A stretch of DNA of 64,000 bases from Phaeosaccion multiseriatum (GCA_965112735.1 OZ218957.1:1798001-1862000); one strand, 5' to 3'. Numbered from the stretch's first letter, positions 1-12,352 are shown. The notes: generated by a model from the letters alone, not told the origin. Program-made: numbers and translations.

Positions 1-1771
1 GATTGAAGTCCCTGCCAAAGTGGATCTTCTTGAGCGAGACAGGCAGGTCCAGAGGGAGGTTAAAGTCAGCCCCCATCCGCACCTCCTCCACACCGCAAGG
101 AAGGACCATGTGCTGATTGAAGCGAGAGTCCTCACAAAATCTGATCTTCTTGAGCGAGGCAGGCAGGTCCAGAGGGAAGTTAAAGTCAGCCCCCATCACC
201 ACCACCTCCTCCACACCGCAAGGAAGGACCACGCGCTGATTGAAGACCCTGCCAAAGTGGATCTTCTTGAGCGAGACAGGCAGGTCCAGAGGGAGGTTAA
301 AGTCAGCCCCCATCACCACCTCCTCCACGCCGCAAGGAAGGACCACGTGCTGATTGAAGTCCCTGCCAAAGTGGATCTTCTTGAGCGAGGCAGGCAGGTC
401 CAGAGGGAGGTTAAAGTAATGCCCCATCACCACCTCCTCCACGCCGCAAGGAAGGACCACGTGCTGATTGAAGAACCGGCTAAAGTAGATCTTCTTGAGC
501 GAGGCAGGCAGGTCCAGAGGGAGGTTAAAGGAAACCCCCATCACCACCTCCTCCACGCCGCAAGGAAGGACCACGTGCTGATTGAAGTGATGACCAAAAT
601 CGATATACTTGAGCGAGGCAGGCAGGTCCAGAGGGAGGTTAAAGAACCATCCCATGGCCACCTCCTCCACGCCGCAAGGAAGCACCACGTGCTGATTGAA
701 CTTCTGGCCAAAGTGGATAAACTTGAGCGAGGCAGGCAGGTCCAGAGGGAGGTTAAAGTTATCCCCCATCACCATCTCCTCCACGCCGCAAGGAAGGACC
801 ACGTGCTGATTGAAGCTCTGGGCAAAGATGATCTTCTTGAGCGAGGCAGGCAGGTCCAGAGGGAGGTTGTAACCCCCCATCCGCACCTCCTCTACACCAC
901 CAGGAAGGACCACGTGCTGATTGAAGTGATACCCAAAGCGTATCTTCTTGATCGAGGCAGGGAGGTCCAGAGGGAGGTTAAAGTCCCACCCCATCTCCAC
1001 CTCCTCTACACCACAAGGAAGGACCACGTGCTGATTGAAGTCCCTGCCAAAGTTGATCTTCTTCAACGAGGCAGGAAGCAAGATCCTCCCATTGAAAGCG
1101 CCTCCAAAGGACACTTCTTCCAATGTGTTGGGCAGAGATACATCGGCCTCATCGAAATAGTCGGAGAAGACCACACGCTTGACTGATGCGGGCAACTGCG
1201 CCAGCGCCTTCGCAACGAGAGCCTTGTCTGCAGATTTCATGCCTTCGTCTCGCGAATCATGGGCGTGACTGAACGCGGCGGCTAAGACAGCCTTGTCTGC
1301 AGGTTTCATGCCTTCGCATCGCGGGTGTCCGTCTCCGTATCTGAAGCCAAGCCGCACAGCCGCCACACGAAATGACCCTGGTACAGATTCACCGCGCTGT
1401 TCTTTCACCTGCTCTTCCTGATTAGCACGCATACCCCCAGACCTTCGGCCCCCCTCCAGGACCGATCTTGTCGCCTCACTCGCAGCAGTAGCACCTGCTC
1501 CCTCGGGAAAGGAAGATGCTGCAGAACAACACCTCTTCTCTTCAGCCTTCTGTTGCCGGAGCAAACTCAGGAAACGACGCTGCACACACTCAGGCATGGC
1601 GCCGCTGATCACCAGAGTGCGGGAGGTGCCCTCGTCAACCTCCCTACACACTCCCCACAGAGCTGTGTCCGAAGTGAAGCTGGCCACAGTTCTCAGGGCC
1701 GCTCTCGCCGCGCTATGCTCAGGCAGTGCCCCACGAGACTGCCCATCCTCACTCACGCCTCCCTTATCCAT
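1..1771 (-). CDS. FNIP-repeat protein, 3' end cut by window edge
   Basis: An open frame runs leftward from the ATG at 1771-1769 to the edge without a stop (590 codons). It is a close paralogue of the complete gene at 15212-16903: the first ~140 residues are almost the same, followed by tandem units of about 22 residues built on FNQHVVLPCGVEEV and FNLPLDLPASLKKI. This matches the FNIP/leucine-rich-like repeat known from Dictyostelium, some algae and giant viruses, thought to form a solenoid for protein binding; function here is unknown. No signal peptide or membrane segment is visible. Compared with its paralogue it carries an extra stretch (about 1235-1345) in which the EGMK.ADKA block occurs twice, an in-frame partial duplication of the linker before the repeats. 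The opposite strand also stays open through the repeats (20-1186), an effect of the repeat sequence and not a second gene. Confidence 0.8.
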   Translation of the reverse strand, partial: MDKGGVSEDGQSRGALPEHSAARAALRTVASFTSDTALWGVCREVDEGTSRTLVISGAMPECVQRRFLSLLRQQKAEEKRCCSAASSFPEGAGATAASEATRSVLEGGRRSGGMRANQEEQVKEQRGESVPGSFRVAAVRLGFRYGDGHPRCEGMKPADKAVLAAAFSHAHDSRDEGMKSADKALVAKALAQLPASVKRVVFSDYFDEADVSLPNTLEEVSFGGAFNGRILLPASLKKINFGRDFNQHVVLPCGVEEVEMGWDFNLPLDLPASIKKIRFGYHFNQHVVLPGGVEEVRMGGYNLPLDLPASLKKIIFAQSFNQHVVLPCGVEEMVMGDNFNLPLDLPASLKFIHFGQKFNQHVVLPCGVEEVAMGWFFNLPLDLPASLKYIDFGHHFNQHVVLPCGVEEVVMGVSFNLPLDLPASLKKIYFSRFFNQHVVLPCGVEEVVMGHYFNLPLDLPASLKKIHFGRDFNQHVVLPCGVEEVVMGADFNLPLDLPVSLKKIHFGRVFNQRVVLPCGVEEVVVMGADFNFPLDLPASLKKIRFCEDSRFNQHMVLPCGVEEVRMGADFNLPLDLPVSLKKIHFGRDFN

Positions 1772-2962
1772 GCTTCCCTCTGTTTCTCTTTCTTAACGTG
1801 TGTGTGTGGGCGCTACTACTGCGGTCAGTGGTAAGAGAAGAGAGGAAGGGTTTGAAAACCCCGGTTCAGAGCTACAAGCTGGTCCCACCAAGAGACCGAA
1901 AAATCTTCAGACGCGTCGACAGAAGAATCACATGGAGGGAAAAACTAGGGCTATGCTTTCGTTCGTCTTGACGCCCTCTATCGATTGACGCTGTGCCCTT
2001 CTCACAAGTCTGTTGTCATCGCGCTCTAAATCAGCGCCAGTTTTCCTCGATTTTCCCGAAATCTCCGTTTTTTTCGAACTTATACCCCCCAATCACAATG
2101 GGAAACGGCGTGGTCATACAGTACTCCTCAGCATGAGGCCAAGAGAGAAAACCGCCTGAAAATCGACTCGAATCCCGCATCGGAATCACGAGATGAAAAA
2201 AATTTCCCTCTTTTCGTGGGACCAGCTTGTAACCGGCCAGGGGGAAGACTTTATTGACTTAATAACTGGTTTTTCGAGCAGAGCGAGTTTACGAGTCGAT
2301 AGGTCGAAAAACGTATTTTCAAGCAGCGGAGGATAGACAGATGGAAAGGAGTAAAGGGACGTGTAGAAGGCAGGGCATGCGCACGCCGGCTGGCGCAACG
2401 GCCCAACGGCCCTACGTAGCACACGCACGAGGCCCACCGACGGGGGTTACAAGGAGTCAGGAATTAGCAGGAATTAGCAATCACTACTGTAAAAGAGGAG
2501 GCGACGCGAGTACGGCGTCGCAAGAGTCGCAGCAAGTGTCGAAGAGCTCAGCGCGGTGAGAAGGACAGCGAAGGGAGCAGCCCAGCAGTCCACCGCACGG
2601 AAGGAGACGGCAGCGACAGCAAAAGTTTCCCCACCCGCCCGGCCCGGGGGGACGAGTGGGATTATCGGGAATCCAACGGGGTGGATGGGAGTAAGGGCGA
2701 GGCAGACGCGTCTGCCCGCCCTGCTTTGGCACCCCCTGGAAATCGCATGTACCCCCCTTTATACAAATAAACAAGCATTGAGTATTAGTTTGACTGAACG
2801 AGAGGGTGGTCGAGGTAAAGGCATATAGGTAGTATTAGGTGTCGGGACACAGCGGACTGAAAAGGAATCACCTAAGAAACTGAAAGTGTGAAAGTGTGTG
2901 TGACCGGCCAGGGGGAGACTTTATTGACTTAATAGGAATCACCTAAGAAACTGAAAGTGTGA

Positions 2963-3010
<48 letters not shown>

Positions 3011-3045
3011 GTGTCGCTGTGTCTCCGGGGCCCTCGAGGGGCCGG
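1772..3045. other. Repeat-rich intergenic stretch upstream of the left FNIP gene
   Basis: No convincing gene. It holds short repeated blocks (listed separately), a GT dinucleotide run at about 2964-3008, and a possible AATAAA-like signal near 2766. The 5' flank of the left FNIP gene resembles that of the right copy only in the last few bases before the ATG. The right copy has about 125 bp between gene and shared spacer, whereas here the distance is about 1.66 kb, so extra DNA has probably been inserted on this side. Confidence 0.6.
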
Positions 3046-3415
3046 TTACTCCCCCTCTAGGGCGGGGAGGGGGAGTGCGGGACCGGCTCCGCGGTTGAGC
3101 CGACCCAGGAAGGCGCGCTCCCGCTCCGAGAGCCACATCTGGTGGCTGCAGCTGACGAGGCGGCGAAGTCTTGTCAGGACGTGGCCCTTGGTGGTGGAGG
3201 AGCCAGTGCGGCCAGTGCGGGTGACCACGTGCTCGGCGAGTGCGTGCAGGAGCGATTGCGCCTGTGCGCCGAGTCGGCCGTGGGTCTCGATGGCGAAGGT
3301 GGAGAGGCGAGCACGCTCTCGGTCGTAGGTGCCCCTGTAGTGTCGCTCCTTGCGGGTCTCGCTACCGGCCAGGGGAGGCTCCTTTCACTTTATTGACTTA
3401 GTAGGAATCACCTAT
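2232..3415. repeat. Three copies of a CCGGCCAGGGG...TTTATTGACTTA block plus a 40-bp direct repeat
   Basis: ACCGGCCAGGGG followed by ACTTTATTGACTTAATA occurs at 2232-2274 and 2903-2934, with a variant at 3364-3415 (ACCGGCCAGGGGAGGCT then CACTTTATTGACTTAGTA). A 40-bp unit beginning AGGAATCACCTAAGAAACTG is directly repeated at 2863-2902 and 2934-2973, and its start AGGAATCACCTA recurs right after the third block at about 3403. The blocks bracket the reverse-transcriptase remnant and may be ends or target flanks of mobile elements; this is inference. Confidence 0.6.
3046..3363 (-). pseudogene. Possible fragment of a reverse transcriptase C-terminus (non-LTR retroelement remnant)
   Basis: Read leftward from about 3363, the frame gives KERHYRGTYDRERARLSTF, then AIETHGRLGAQAQSLLHALA, then about 60 residues to a stop after PALEGE. 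The pattern (charged stretch, F-x-x-E-T-x-G-x-x-G, then a helix with L..LA) looks like the tail that follows the reverse transcriptase domain in many non-LTR retrotransposon polyproteins. No catalytic reverse transcriptase motif is present, there is no start codon in a gene-like context, and the piece is flanked by the CCGGCCAGGGG blocks, so it looks like a decayed insertion. A chance open frame in GC-rich DNA cannot be excluded. Confidence 0.45.
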
Positions 3416-3433
3416 AGGAAGGAAAGGAAGGAA

Positions 3434-3633
3434 TTAGGGAGGCGAAGAGGCTCTTCTTCGCAAAGTAATGCTGCTGTGGTTCTGCCCTGCAACAGCTGTC
3501 GACCACCGCCGCACCCCCCTCTGCGGCCGATCACCCTCTGCTAACGTAAAACCCAACCCAGCCTCTGCTCCTCTGCTTCCCCTCTAACTATCCAAGTATG
3601 TAGGTCTTCATCGACTCGCCAGGCTACACCTCC
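3434..3633 (-). repeat. Inverted copy of the FNIP-gene spacer found at 14840-15086
   Basis: The stretch from AGGGAGGCGAAGAGGCTCTT (3434) through CCAAGTATGTAGGTC (3606) matches the reverse complement of 14917-15086 with few changes, including CAACAGCTGTCGACCACCGC and TCTGCGGCCGATCACCCT. Similarity resumes at GACTCGCCAGGC (about 3613), matching about 14848-14860. With the two FNIP genes this shows a large inverted duplication. Confidence 0.85.
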
Positions 3634-3927
3634 TCCGAGCACCTCCAGCTGCTATCTCCCTCACCTTGGCTGGGCACCATCTGTCGGCAGGGGAGAGAGG
3701 GTCGGAGGGAGGCAAAAGAGGAGCAAGCAACCAAAGAAGAGGAGGGGGCGTGAGACAGGATATACAGAGCCCGGTACTGTATGCAATGCTCCCGATGTCC
3801 GAGCACTGAGCTGACTGCCCTCAACCGCACTACAACCATGCCTCGTGCGATTTGATCGTGATTTCCACGTGACGTGATCCTCATTTCATCTAATTTTATG
3901 CATCAAAAGTCATTTGATTGAGAGAGA
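3607..3927. other. Gap between FNIP spacer and the 3' end of the LRR gene
   Basis: No gene seen. The left part continues the inverted-duplication spacer; the right part is the presumed 3' untranslated region of the minus-strand gene ending at 3928. Confidence 0.5.
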
Positions 3928-4730
3928 TTAGGTGATCAGGTCCGCCGCTCGCATAAAGGCGGCCTTGAGGGTCATCACCCCCGCACTCAGCTTCTGACCA
4001 GCGACCACCGCTACCTCCTCCTCCTCCTCCTCCTCCTCCTCCTCCTCCTCCTCCTCCTCCTCCTCCTCCTCCTCCTCCTCCTCCTCCTCCTCCTCCTCCT
4101 GCCCCTCCTCGCCCCCCTCTGCTGCCATACCACGATGGTTCCCCAACCCTGATCCCAACCCTGATCCTGACCCTGACCCTCCTGTTGCAAGCTTTGCTGC
4201 TGCTGCTCCTCCTCCTCCTCCTCCGCCTCCTCCTCCACCTCCACCTCCTCCGCCTCCTCCGCCTCCTCCGCCTCGTCCACCCAGGGATGGCAGCGGGCCC
4301 GAAGACCGATACATGCTGCTACTATTTGGGGGGGGGGGGCTAGAATGTTGGGTTTGTTGGCGTTGATGTTGTAGCCTTTGAAGTCGCTTCACAACCTTCT
4401 CCCACCCCTCCCTACTCCGACACTGCAGGGTCCACCGGCGCCGCTTCAGCGTTGTCTTGGCAAAGAGGGCCAAGAGAGCCCCGCTGCCTCCTCCTCCACC
4501 CCCTCCCCGTCCTCCTCCTTCTTCTCCTCCTCCACCCTCCTCACTAGCTTCACCCCCTCCTCCTCCACCTCCTCCTCCCTCCCCTCTTAGCACGATAGTC
4601 ACGAGGAGCTCACGACCAGTGTTTCCTCTTCCTCGTCCTCTTCCTCTTCCCTTTCCACTGCCCCTACTCGTGCTGACCGTCCCCGTTCCAAGCCTCAGCC
4701 CGCCCGAGCCTCGACTCCTCTCTATGATGG

Positions 4731-4764
<34 letters not shown>

Positions 4765-5188
4765 GCTGCTGTTGCTGGACGACCAACTTGTTCTGATGGC
4801 CCTGCTGTTGCTACTACCTCTGCCACCGCCCTCGCCCTCCTCCTCGTCGTCCTCATTCTCCTCCTCCTCGTCGTCGTCCACCTGCACACCCACAACATCA
4901 CACAGGTCGGCGCTGTCTACCAGGCGAAGCCATGGAGCAGCAGCAAGACCACCTCCATCCCATCGACTGCCACTTCCCCCCCTGGAGAGGTCCGCATCAC
5001 AGAGTAGGATGCGGGTGGATGTGATGACCAACGCGCGAGGCGCCAGCAGCCACGGCCGCTGCTTCCATCTCTGAAAGAGCAGCTGATAAAGACTCACCCC
5101 CACATCCTCCTCTGTGCGTACAGACGGACACAACGGTGGATGTGGATGATACCCTTGCCCTTGCCCTTGTCCCTGTCCCTGCCCTCCT

Positions 5189-5223
<35 letters not shown>

Positions 5224-6490
5224 TCGGGCAATGGCATCGAGGGTGTCGTCATCCTCATTGCCGATGGACAGCGTCAAGTGGGCGGCGATGGCCTCAAAGT
5301 GTCGGGTCAGAGTGAGTGTCCTTGAGCGGTCTCGGGTCAGCACCGCCAAGGCTGCTCCTTGGCTGCTGCAAACGCAACAGCCCCCCTTGCGCCCTTGTCC
5401 TCCTCCTCTCCTCGCGCGGCTGCCGTTGACGCCGTTAACGCCGCTGACGAGGCCGTTGATGCCGTTAACGCTGGCCTCATAGGAGGACAAAGATGACCCC
5501 CAAGACCCGTGTCGCGTGTTGCTCGTGGTCCGGGAGAAGTAGGCCTGAGTCATCGCGCCATTCGCCCTACTGGTAGGGGAGACAGAGGAGATAGAGGAGG
5601 AAGAGGAGGAGGAGGGTGCCGCTGTACCACCAACTGCTGTACCGCCATTTGCTGTACCACCAATTGCTACACGAGCTGCCGTCATGTCGGGCAGCACCTC
5701 TATGCGCAGCAACTGCAACTCAAACCCCAACACTAGTGCGCCAACTCGCCACAAGGGCCAGCGACGGAGCACCAACGGCCGAGGGGCGTCGCCAAAGGTC
5801 ACTCTCCGCCGCCGTGAAGACGACGGCGCCGTTGACTGCCACCCGCCGGCTTCTCGGCCTTTACTTTCGCTACTGCTGCTGTTGCTGCTGCTTGTGCTAA
5901 TGAGGTTCTTCTCGTCCATAACGTACAGACAAAGGTCCGTGAGCACGAGCACCACAGCCCGCTCCCCGCACACGTACTCCTGCTGTCGCTGCTGCTGTAT
6001 CACCAACTGCTGCCCCAGGGTGTGAGTCCGTTCTCTGGCATCTCCATGCACATCCCTTCGCAGCACGGGCACAAAGAGACAGAGTCCACACGGGGCCTGC
6101 CGCGAGGAGCCTCGGCCTGAATTACAGCAGCAGCAGACAGCGCCCTCTTCTTCCTCCCCTCCTCCTCCTCCTCCTCCTCCTCCACCACCACCACCACCAC
6201 CACCATCACCACCATCACCACGTCCTCCTCCTCCTCCTCCTCCTCCTCCTCCTCTCGGCTTGCAAGGAAGCACTGTGTCTCTGAACACGTGGAGCACCGT
6301 CTCGGAAGCAGAGGGCATCCCGTTCCGACACTCACACGCCGAAGGGACGGTCAAGTACGGGGCCCTGCCCAAGCGCGGAGTGAAGACTTGCTCGCGGAAG
6401 TATCTTTGCGTGGAGTTGTGGTTGTGGTGGGTGGGTGTGTGTGTGTAGGTGGGTGTGTGTGGGTGGGTGGGGGGTGAGTGGGTGGAATGG

Positions 6491-6532
<42 letters not shown>

Positions 6533-8293
6533 TTGTGCGCGTGTGGGTGTGCGCGTGTACTTGAAGAATGAGCCACCCCTCCCCCCCAACACCAACACCG
6601 GAGCCGTAGCACCAACTTCTCTTCTATGGACCTCTCAAGTAGAACCACACCATACACAAAATGCAACTCACAAATAAAGTCTCCGGGGGCCACCCATACA
6701 CACTGGTAATACACTAACCGTAGCAGGTCGTCGCCAACAGCCGTCGTTGCCAGGTCGGGATTGCCAACGTATTGACGTTTGCTGCCATCTTCACCTCCTC
6801 CCCCTCGTCGTCGTCCCACTCCTCCTGGCCCCGTTTCTCCTCCTGGTCGTCGTCCTCCTCCGCCTCCTTCTGCTCCTACCTCTGCTGCCGTATCACCAAC
6901 TGCTGAAGGGAGTGCCCCCCCCGGTCCACCCGTCAGCCGAACCTCCCTCCTCACGCCCTCTCGCGCCTCTGCTGCCCCCCCACCCCCACCAACACCTCCG
7001 CTACCGCCAGTCGTGTCCCCTGTACCACCAACACGAGCACCAACACCTGTATCTCTTCCACCTGTCCTGCTGCCCCCCGTCCCGCGGCTCCCGTTGACGC
7101 CGCCTCCAAAGTACTCTCGAATTCGCCTCTGTTGCAACAGCTCTTGCTCCCTCCGCTCATCGCCGCTCAATTGCAGCCGCACCGGCCCCGATTGGCGCCT
7201 GCGTCTCTGCCTCTGTATCACCAACTGCTGCTCCTGCTGCTCCCCGTCGTCCACAATGCTTCCGCTTCTGTCGGGGTAGGGGTGGGAAGAAGCTGGCCGA
7301 GACGATGTGGCTACGGCTCTGGTTGTGGCCGCTGCTCTCAGCGAGGGCGGGGGAGGGAGGGGGGCGATTCCTGTGCTGTTGCGACGGCGGCGATCCGGGG
7401 GGCTCTGTGACTGCCCCTGTACCACCAACGGCTGTTGTTGCGGCTGCTGCGTGCTGGACTCCACCGCGCCACCATTCACATCACCCCCACCCCAACCCCC
7501 ACCACCACCACCAGCAGCAGTAGCAGCGGTTGGTGATACAGCAGTTGGCGATACATCCGTGGGTGATACAACGGCAGCCTGTTGTGCCTTGTTATTGGCG
7601 CTCTTGTCCCTCTCCGACGCATCCAGGAGCTCAGCGAAGGTCTTCCTGCGTGTCCCAGTCTCCGTCTGCTGCCATCGCCGCTGATCCTTCTCCCTCTCCG
7701 TCCTCATCTCCTTCTTCGTCTCTCTCTCTGTCTGTGAGGTGAACAAGGACCGAGCTCTCGCCCCCAAAGTCTCTGCCATGCCGAGTGATTCACCTTTCGC
7801 CGCCGAAGAGGCCGCTGAATCACCACCTGCTGTTGCTGCCGTACTCACGTCCGCGACCGGGTTCCCCCCTCTCTTCGAGAGCGGGTCTAATGAAGCTGCT
7901 GCTGCCGTTCCTCCGCTCTCCCCCTCCTCCTCGTTCTTTTCTTCCTCATTCTTCTTTTGCTCCACCTGCTCCTCCTCCTGGCCCTGCTCCTCCTCCTGGT
8001 CCTGCTCCTCTTCCTGCTGCTGCTGCTCCTCCTCCTCCTCCTGCTCCTCCTGCTCCTCCTCCTCCTCATCCTCCCCCTCCTCCTCCTCCTCGATTCCCTT
8101 CGCATCATCCAGCGACTCTTGGTCTTCTCTCTCAATACTACTTCCACTATCTCTACTACCACCATTTGTACTTGTACTACTAGCGTGTCCTTCGTCGTCA
8201 TCCTCATCCCGCAGCAACAAGTCTGGAGTTCCCTCCCCCCCCTTCGGTGAGAGCAAACGCCTCGATCCGAGCAACGCTACCTCCACATCATCA

Positions 8294-8324
<31 letters not shown>

Positions 8325-8964
8325 GGGACGTCTCTCCCTCCCCATCCGCAGTGACACCATCCTGTGGGAAGGGCGAGGAGGCCCTCCTCCTCACACCCCC
8401 ACCGCGCAAACCAAGCACAAGCTCCTCCATGCAATCGGAATCGGCCTCTTCCTCCTCCTCTTCCTCCTCCTCCTCTGCGAGCCCCCACCTCGGATGCCCT
8501 CCCTGTATCACCAACACGTGCTGCTGCAGCTTACTGGCACCCTCCACCTCTGCACCTCCACCTGCACCGCCTCCAGCCGCTGTTGTTTCACCAACTGCTT
8601 CGGATGCGGTCGCCGCCAGCACCGCTGCTGCTGCTGCTGCTGCTGCTACATCACCAGCTGCTTCACCCCCCCCCATGTTCTCTATACTCGCCAAAGCCGA
8701 ATTGCGCCGCCTCCGTCTCCTACTCGTCCCTTGCCATGGCCCTTGCTCCGCCCCTTCCCTGCCCCTACCCCGTCCATTCTCCTGTCCCCGTCTCCCTCCT
8801 TCCTCTTCCCCTTCTCCTCCGTCTTCACCCCCCTTCCCCTCCTTCGAGGCGGTCTCCGACAACCTCCAGCGAGAGACACTTGTGTCCTCGCCGCCCTCAT
8901 CGCGTCCACTCGTGGTGCTCACTCGACTCTCTCTACCCACTCTGCCGACACTGGCCATACCACT

Positions 8965-9000
<36 letters not shown>

Positions 9001-10153
9001 AGAGGAGGAAGCCTGAGACGGTCTCCGCCTCGGCCGTTCTCCGTCTCCTCCTTCTTCGCCTCTTCTGTGCTGCTGCTGCTCCTGCCGCTGCTGCTGCTGT
9101 ATCACCAACTGCCGCTGCTGTTGGTTCATCGCCGCAGCTCCAAAACTGCGATCTGTGAGCACCTTCCGCTCCTTCAGTGATGGATACCTCCCGTCCAGTG
9201 CAAGGCCACTCATCCCACTCACTCCACTCACACCTCCCTCAACCCCGTCATCTCCCTCGCCCCCCCAGAACCAGTCGTTGCTCCTCCTCCTCCCTCCCCT
9301 CCTCTGCCTCAAGACATCGCCCCCACCCCCTTCCCCATCTGCAGCTCCTCCCCCGGTGCCCCAGTAGTCGCCGCCAGCCTGTGTCCTCCCAACACCCAAC
9401 AGCTCAAGTATGGTCACACGGTAGCTCTCGCCGAGGGCTTCCGCCACGGGGTTGCTGCGTAGCACGATGCCCGATAAGCAAGGCAACTTCGACAGGCGAG
9501 ATATATCCTCTTGCCGTGCGAGTTGGTTGTCCGAAAGGTCGAGGTACCTGTGAGGGTGAGGGATGGATGTTGCAGATCGATTTTTTTGGTGTAACGTAAG
9601 GGATCGATACAGGAGTAAGCAAGGTCTAACATCCTGCAACTGAAACTATGCCTGGGGGAGTAAAAGACCAGCTGAAACTGAACCTGTATCTGACAAGAGG
9701 ACTAGACCCGAACCTCTCCTACCACCACTTCCTCTCTTCGGGGCGCAAATAGTTTGAATGTCGTAGCTTAGTATAGTCTTCACACACGAGTCTGCAAGGA
9801 GTAGACCGGTATATACCGCTCCTACGCTCTGTATCACTCTCCTGTGCATATTTATATAGAGTTAGTGACAAAGAGGAGGCCACGTGACACTGAAACTGTG
9901 GCTGCTGCAACCCACACAAACCACTGCAACTGCAAAAAAATGTAAACCCAAATTACCTGAGAGAATAGAGCTTGTCCAGGCCGAGCGTGCTTTGAAGTGC
10001 ATTGTGCCGCAGGGAGAGACGCACGAGGTTACCAAGCACTTGGTGGATGCCTTTCGGGGGAGGTGCATGCGGGGTGTGATCAAGGGCATGTGAGTGGTGG
10101 TGGTGTGGGTGAGTGGATGGGAGCCGGGGGTGGGGTGCGTGTGTGGTGCGTGC

Positions 10154-10239
<86 letters not shown>

Positions 10240-12352
10240 GCGTGTGTGTGTGCGTGCATGTGTGTGTCTGTGCGTGCGCGTGTGTGTGTACTGATTCCTT
10301 CAATCGCGTACACTCATACACCAACATGGAGTACATCTATACGTACCTTTGGCGGAGGAGATGCGATTGAAGCTAAGGTCCAGGCTGGTGAGGGCTGAGC
10401 AGTCCTGCAAGTACGCCACCCTCGAGATGGAGTTGTGAGGCAGCTCCACGCAGCGCACGTGGGGCAGGAGACGTAGGGCTCCATCCAGGCGCTTTAGGCC
10501 GCACGAGCTGGCTCGAAACAGATCTAACTTGCTCCAATGCAGCGCCGGGATGCGGCCCGTTCCCAGCAGGCTCTCCTCTCCTTGTTCTTCTTGTTCTTCT
10601 CCCCCTCCTGCTCCTTCTTCTCCCCTTCCTCCTTCCTTCTCCTCCTCCTCCTCCTCCTCATCCACCCCTTCCTTCTTCTCCTCCTCCCCTGCTCTCTCCG
10701 CTGCTGAGGCGAGAGGTTCAGGCCCTAACAAGGCCTGCAAGGACGGGAGATGCGCCTCTTCAAAGCTTAGGGCCTTGAGCTGCAGCCTAAGGGCAAACAA
10801 GCGGGACACATACTCGGGCCCAATGCGCTGTAGAGAGAGCACCTGGGTACACATACATGAACACGTATATATATACATACCACATACACAAACACGCGCG
10901 CACACGCACGGAACGAGGCTCCGATGTTAGGTTAAACGGGTGTATGAACCGACGGATGACACAAGTGTGGATTGGCATACGCCTTCTCTCCCCCCTCCTC
11001 CCCCTTCTCGGTCGCTTGAATCCCCAAGCCCCCAATCCACACACAAGCACATTTCCATGATCATAATGAACTAAGACTGCACCACACCACACCACACCAT
11101 CACAGTTGGTGATACACCACGTCACAGATACACCACATCCCACCTGCAGGCTCGGAAACACGCTCAAGTCAACGTAATGAGGACTGCTGTGTCCCCCATT
11201 GTGCGCCACTCTGAGGCTGGTCATGGCCATGACCTGCTGGTAAAGGTTCCCCACCAGTTGCCGCTCGTACTTCATCTGCGTCGCCTCTGCACCACCACCC
11301 GCGGCGGAGAAGGAGGAGCGGGACTGCTGATGCTCTTGTTGTATCACCAACTGCTGCTGCTGGGGGCCTTGGAGGTGCTGCTTAAGCTTGCGGGCGAGGA
11401 CGTACACCTCTCGTGGGGTGAGCGTCGCAGGCTCGGTATTGTTCATACGCCCTCCATGACCGTACAACCGCAACGAGTCTTGGAGGACGGATGCCTGCCC
11501 CACTCTTGAAGCTTCCCATCCTTCTCCTCCTGCTCCTCGAGCCCCGGCATCGTTTGGCCCTTCCCCTCCGAGGCTGCCCCCCACCCGTCCTCCCTCTTCT
11601 TCCGTCGTGCGCCTTCTCCGAAGGCCGTTGTCTACATCGCTGCTGCTATTATCGCTGCCACTTCCACTCTTAGGAAAGTAAGATTGGCCGCTTAGGAGAC
11701 TGCCACTGCCGCTCCTCCATGCTCCTTCAACACCCGACCCCTCACGGCCCCTTGTCGAAGCTCCTCGGTTTGTGGGACTCTGACTGGCGTCGGGGCTGCC
11801 GGTGACGCTTGCTGTGAGTCCACCTAGGCTCCACAAGCGAGAGCCTCCAAAGTCGGAGGGAGAGAAACCAAAGCTACTGCGTCGTCGTCCACTGCCGATT
11901 GCCCCCCCGCCGAGCAGTTGTTGCAGACTCTTGATGCGAAAGAAGCCTTTGCCGTCGTCGGCTTCCCTCTCTCGGTTTTCTTCCCCTAGCCCTGCCCTTG
12001 CTCTCTGCCCTGGGATAGCCGGTCTTCTTGCGCCAGCAAGAGTCCTCGTACTGCTTCGGACCTCCAGAGGAGTCGCGGCCTCCTCCTCTGCTCTGGAGGT
12101 GAGCAGATTGCTGAGAATTCCCTCAAGCACGACGTTGCTGCTGTACAAACTGACGCTCCTGTCAGCCCTACTGCCAGTGCCAGTGCTTACATCTTCGGGC
12201 CATTGCTCTCTTGCACGTCCACCGCTGACAAACCGCCTTTCTCCCTGCTCCTCGCTGTGTCGAGGCCCGTCGACGCCGACAATCCCGACCTTGTTCGTCT
12301 CGCTGCTGTCGCTTCGCAGGAAGACGTCTCCAATCGACCATTCCTCCTCCAT
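3928..12352 (-). CDS. Large leucine-rich-repeat protein, STK11IP/nischarin-like
   Basis: Five exons: 12352-11144, 10842-10347, 10050-9957, 9547-6719, 6403-3928; all phases agree and give 2367 residues. Exon 1 (1-403) is Ser/Gly-rich with a basic stretch KLKQHL near its end. Residues about 405-670 hold the recognisable part: VLSLQRIGPEYVSRLF, then leucine-rich repeats with ALTSLDLSFNRIS, NLVRLSLRHNALQ, LYSLRYLDLSDNQLA and a cap GIVLRSNPV. The order resembles STK11-interacting protein, which binds the kinase LKB1 and sits on lysosomes or endosomes in animals; partner and location here are unknown. The last exon has two segments with PH-like strand patterns (VVLVLTDLCLYVMDE and RALVITSTRILLCDADL). 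The rest is low complexity (Glu, Gly, Ser, Gln), with a (CTC)n tract at 4013-4100 encoding poly-Glu. Exons 1, 4 and 5 carry many copies of the dispersed TTGGTGATAC motif. The N-terminal boundary and disordered parts are the least certain. Confidence 0.75.
10150..10292. repeat. (GT)n microsatellite in intron 2 of the LRR gene
   Basis: About 140 bp of nearly pure GT with occasional GC lies between exon 2 (ending 10347) and exon 3 (starting 10050). Its translation as poly His-Thr on the minus strand is an artefact. Confidence 0.9.

Noticed and set aside
20-1186. 388-residue open frame on the plus strand
   Set aside because: It is the antisense reading of FNIP repeats; the minus strand gives the recognisable FNQHVVLP units and matches the paralogue. 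The same applies to 15722-16684 on the minus strand.
6404-6718. Continuous coding through the His-Thr stretch of the LRR gene
   Set aside because: Although the frame is open, a 315-bp intron with donor GTTAGTG and acceptor CGCAAAG joins LLR to YFREQVF in phase and removes a GT microsatellite, so I treated it as an intron.
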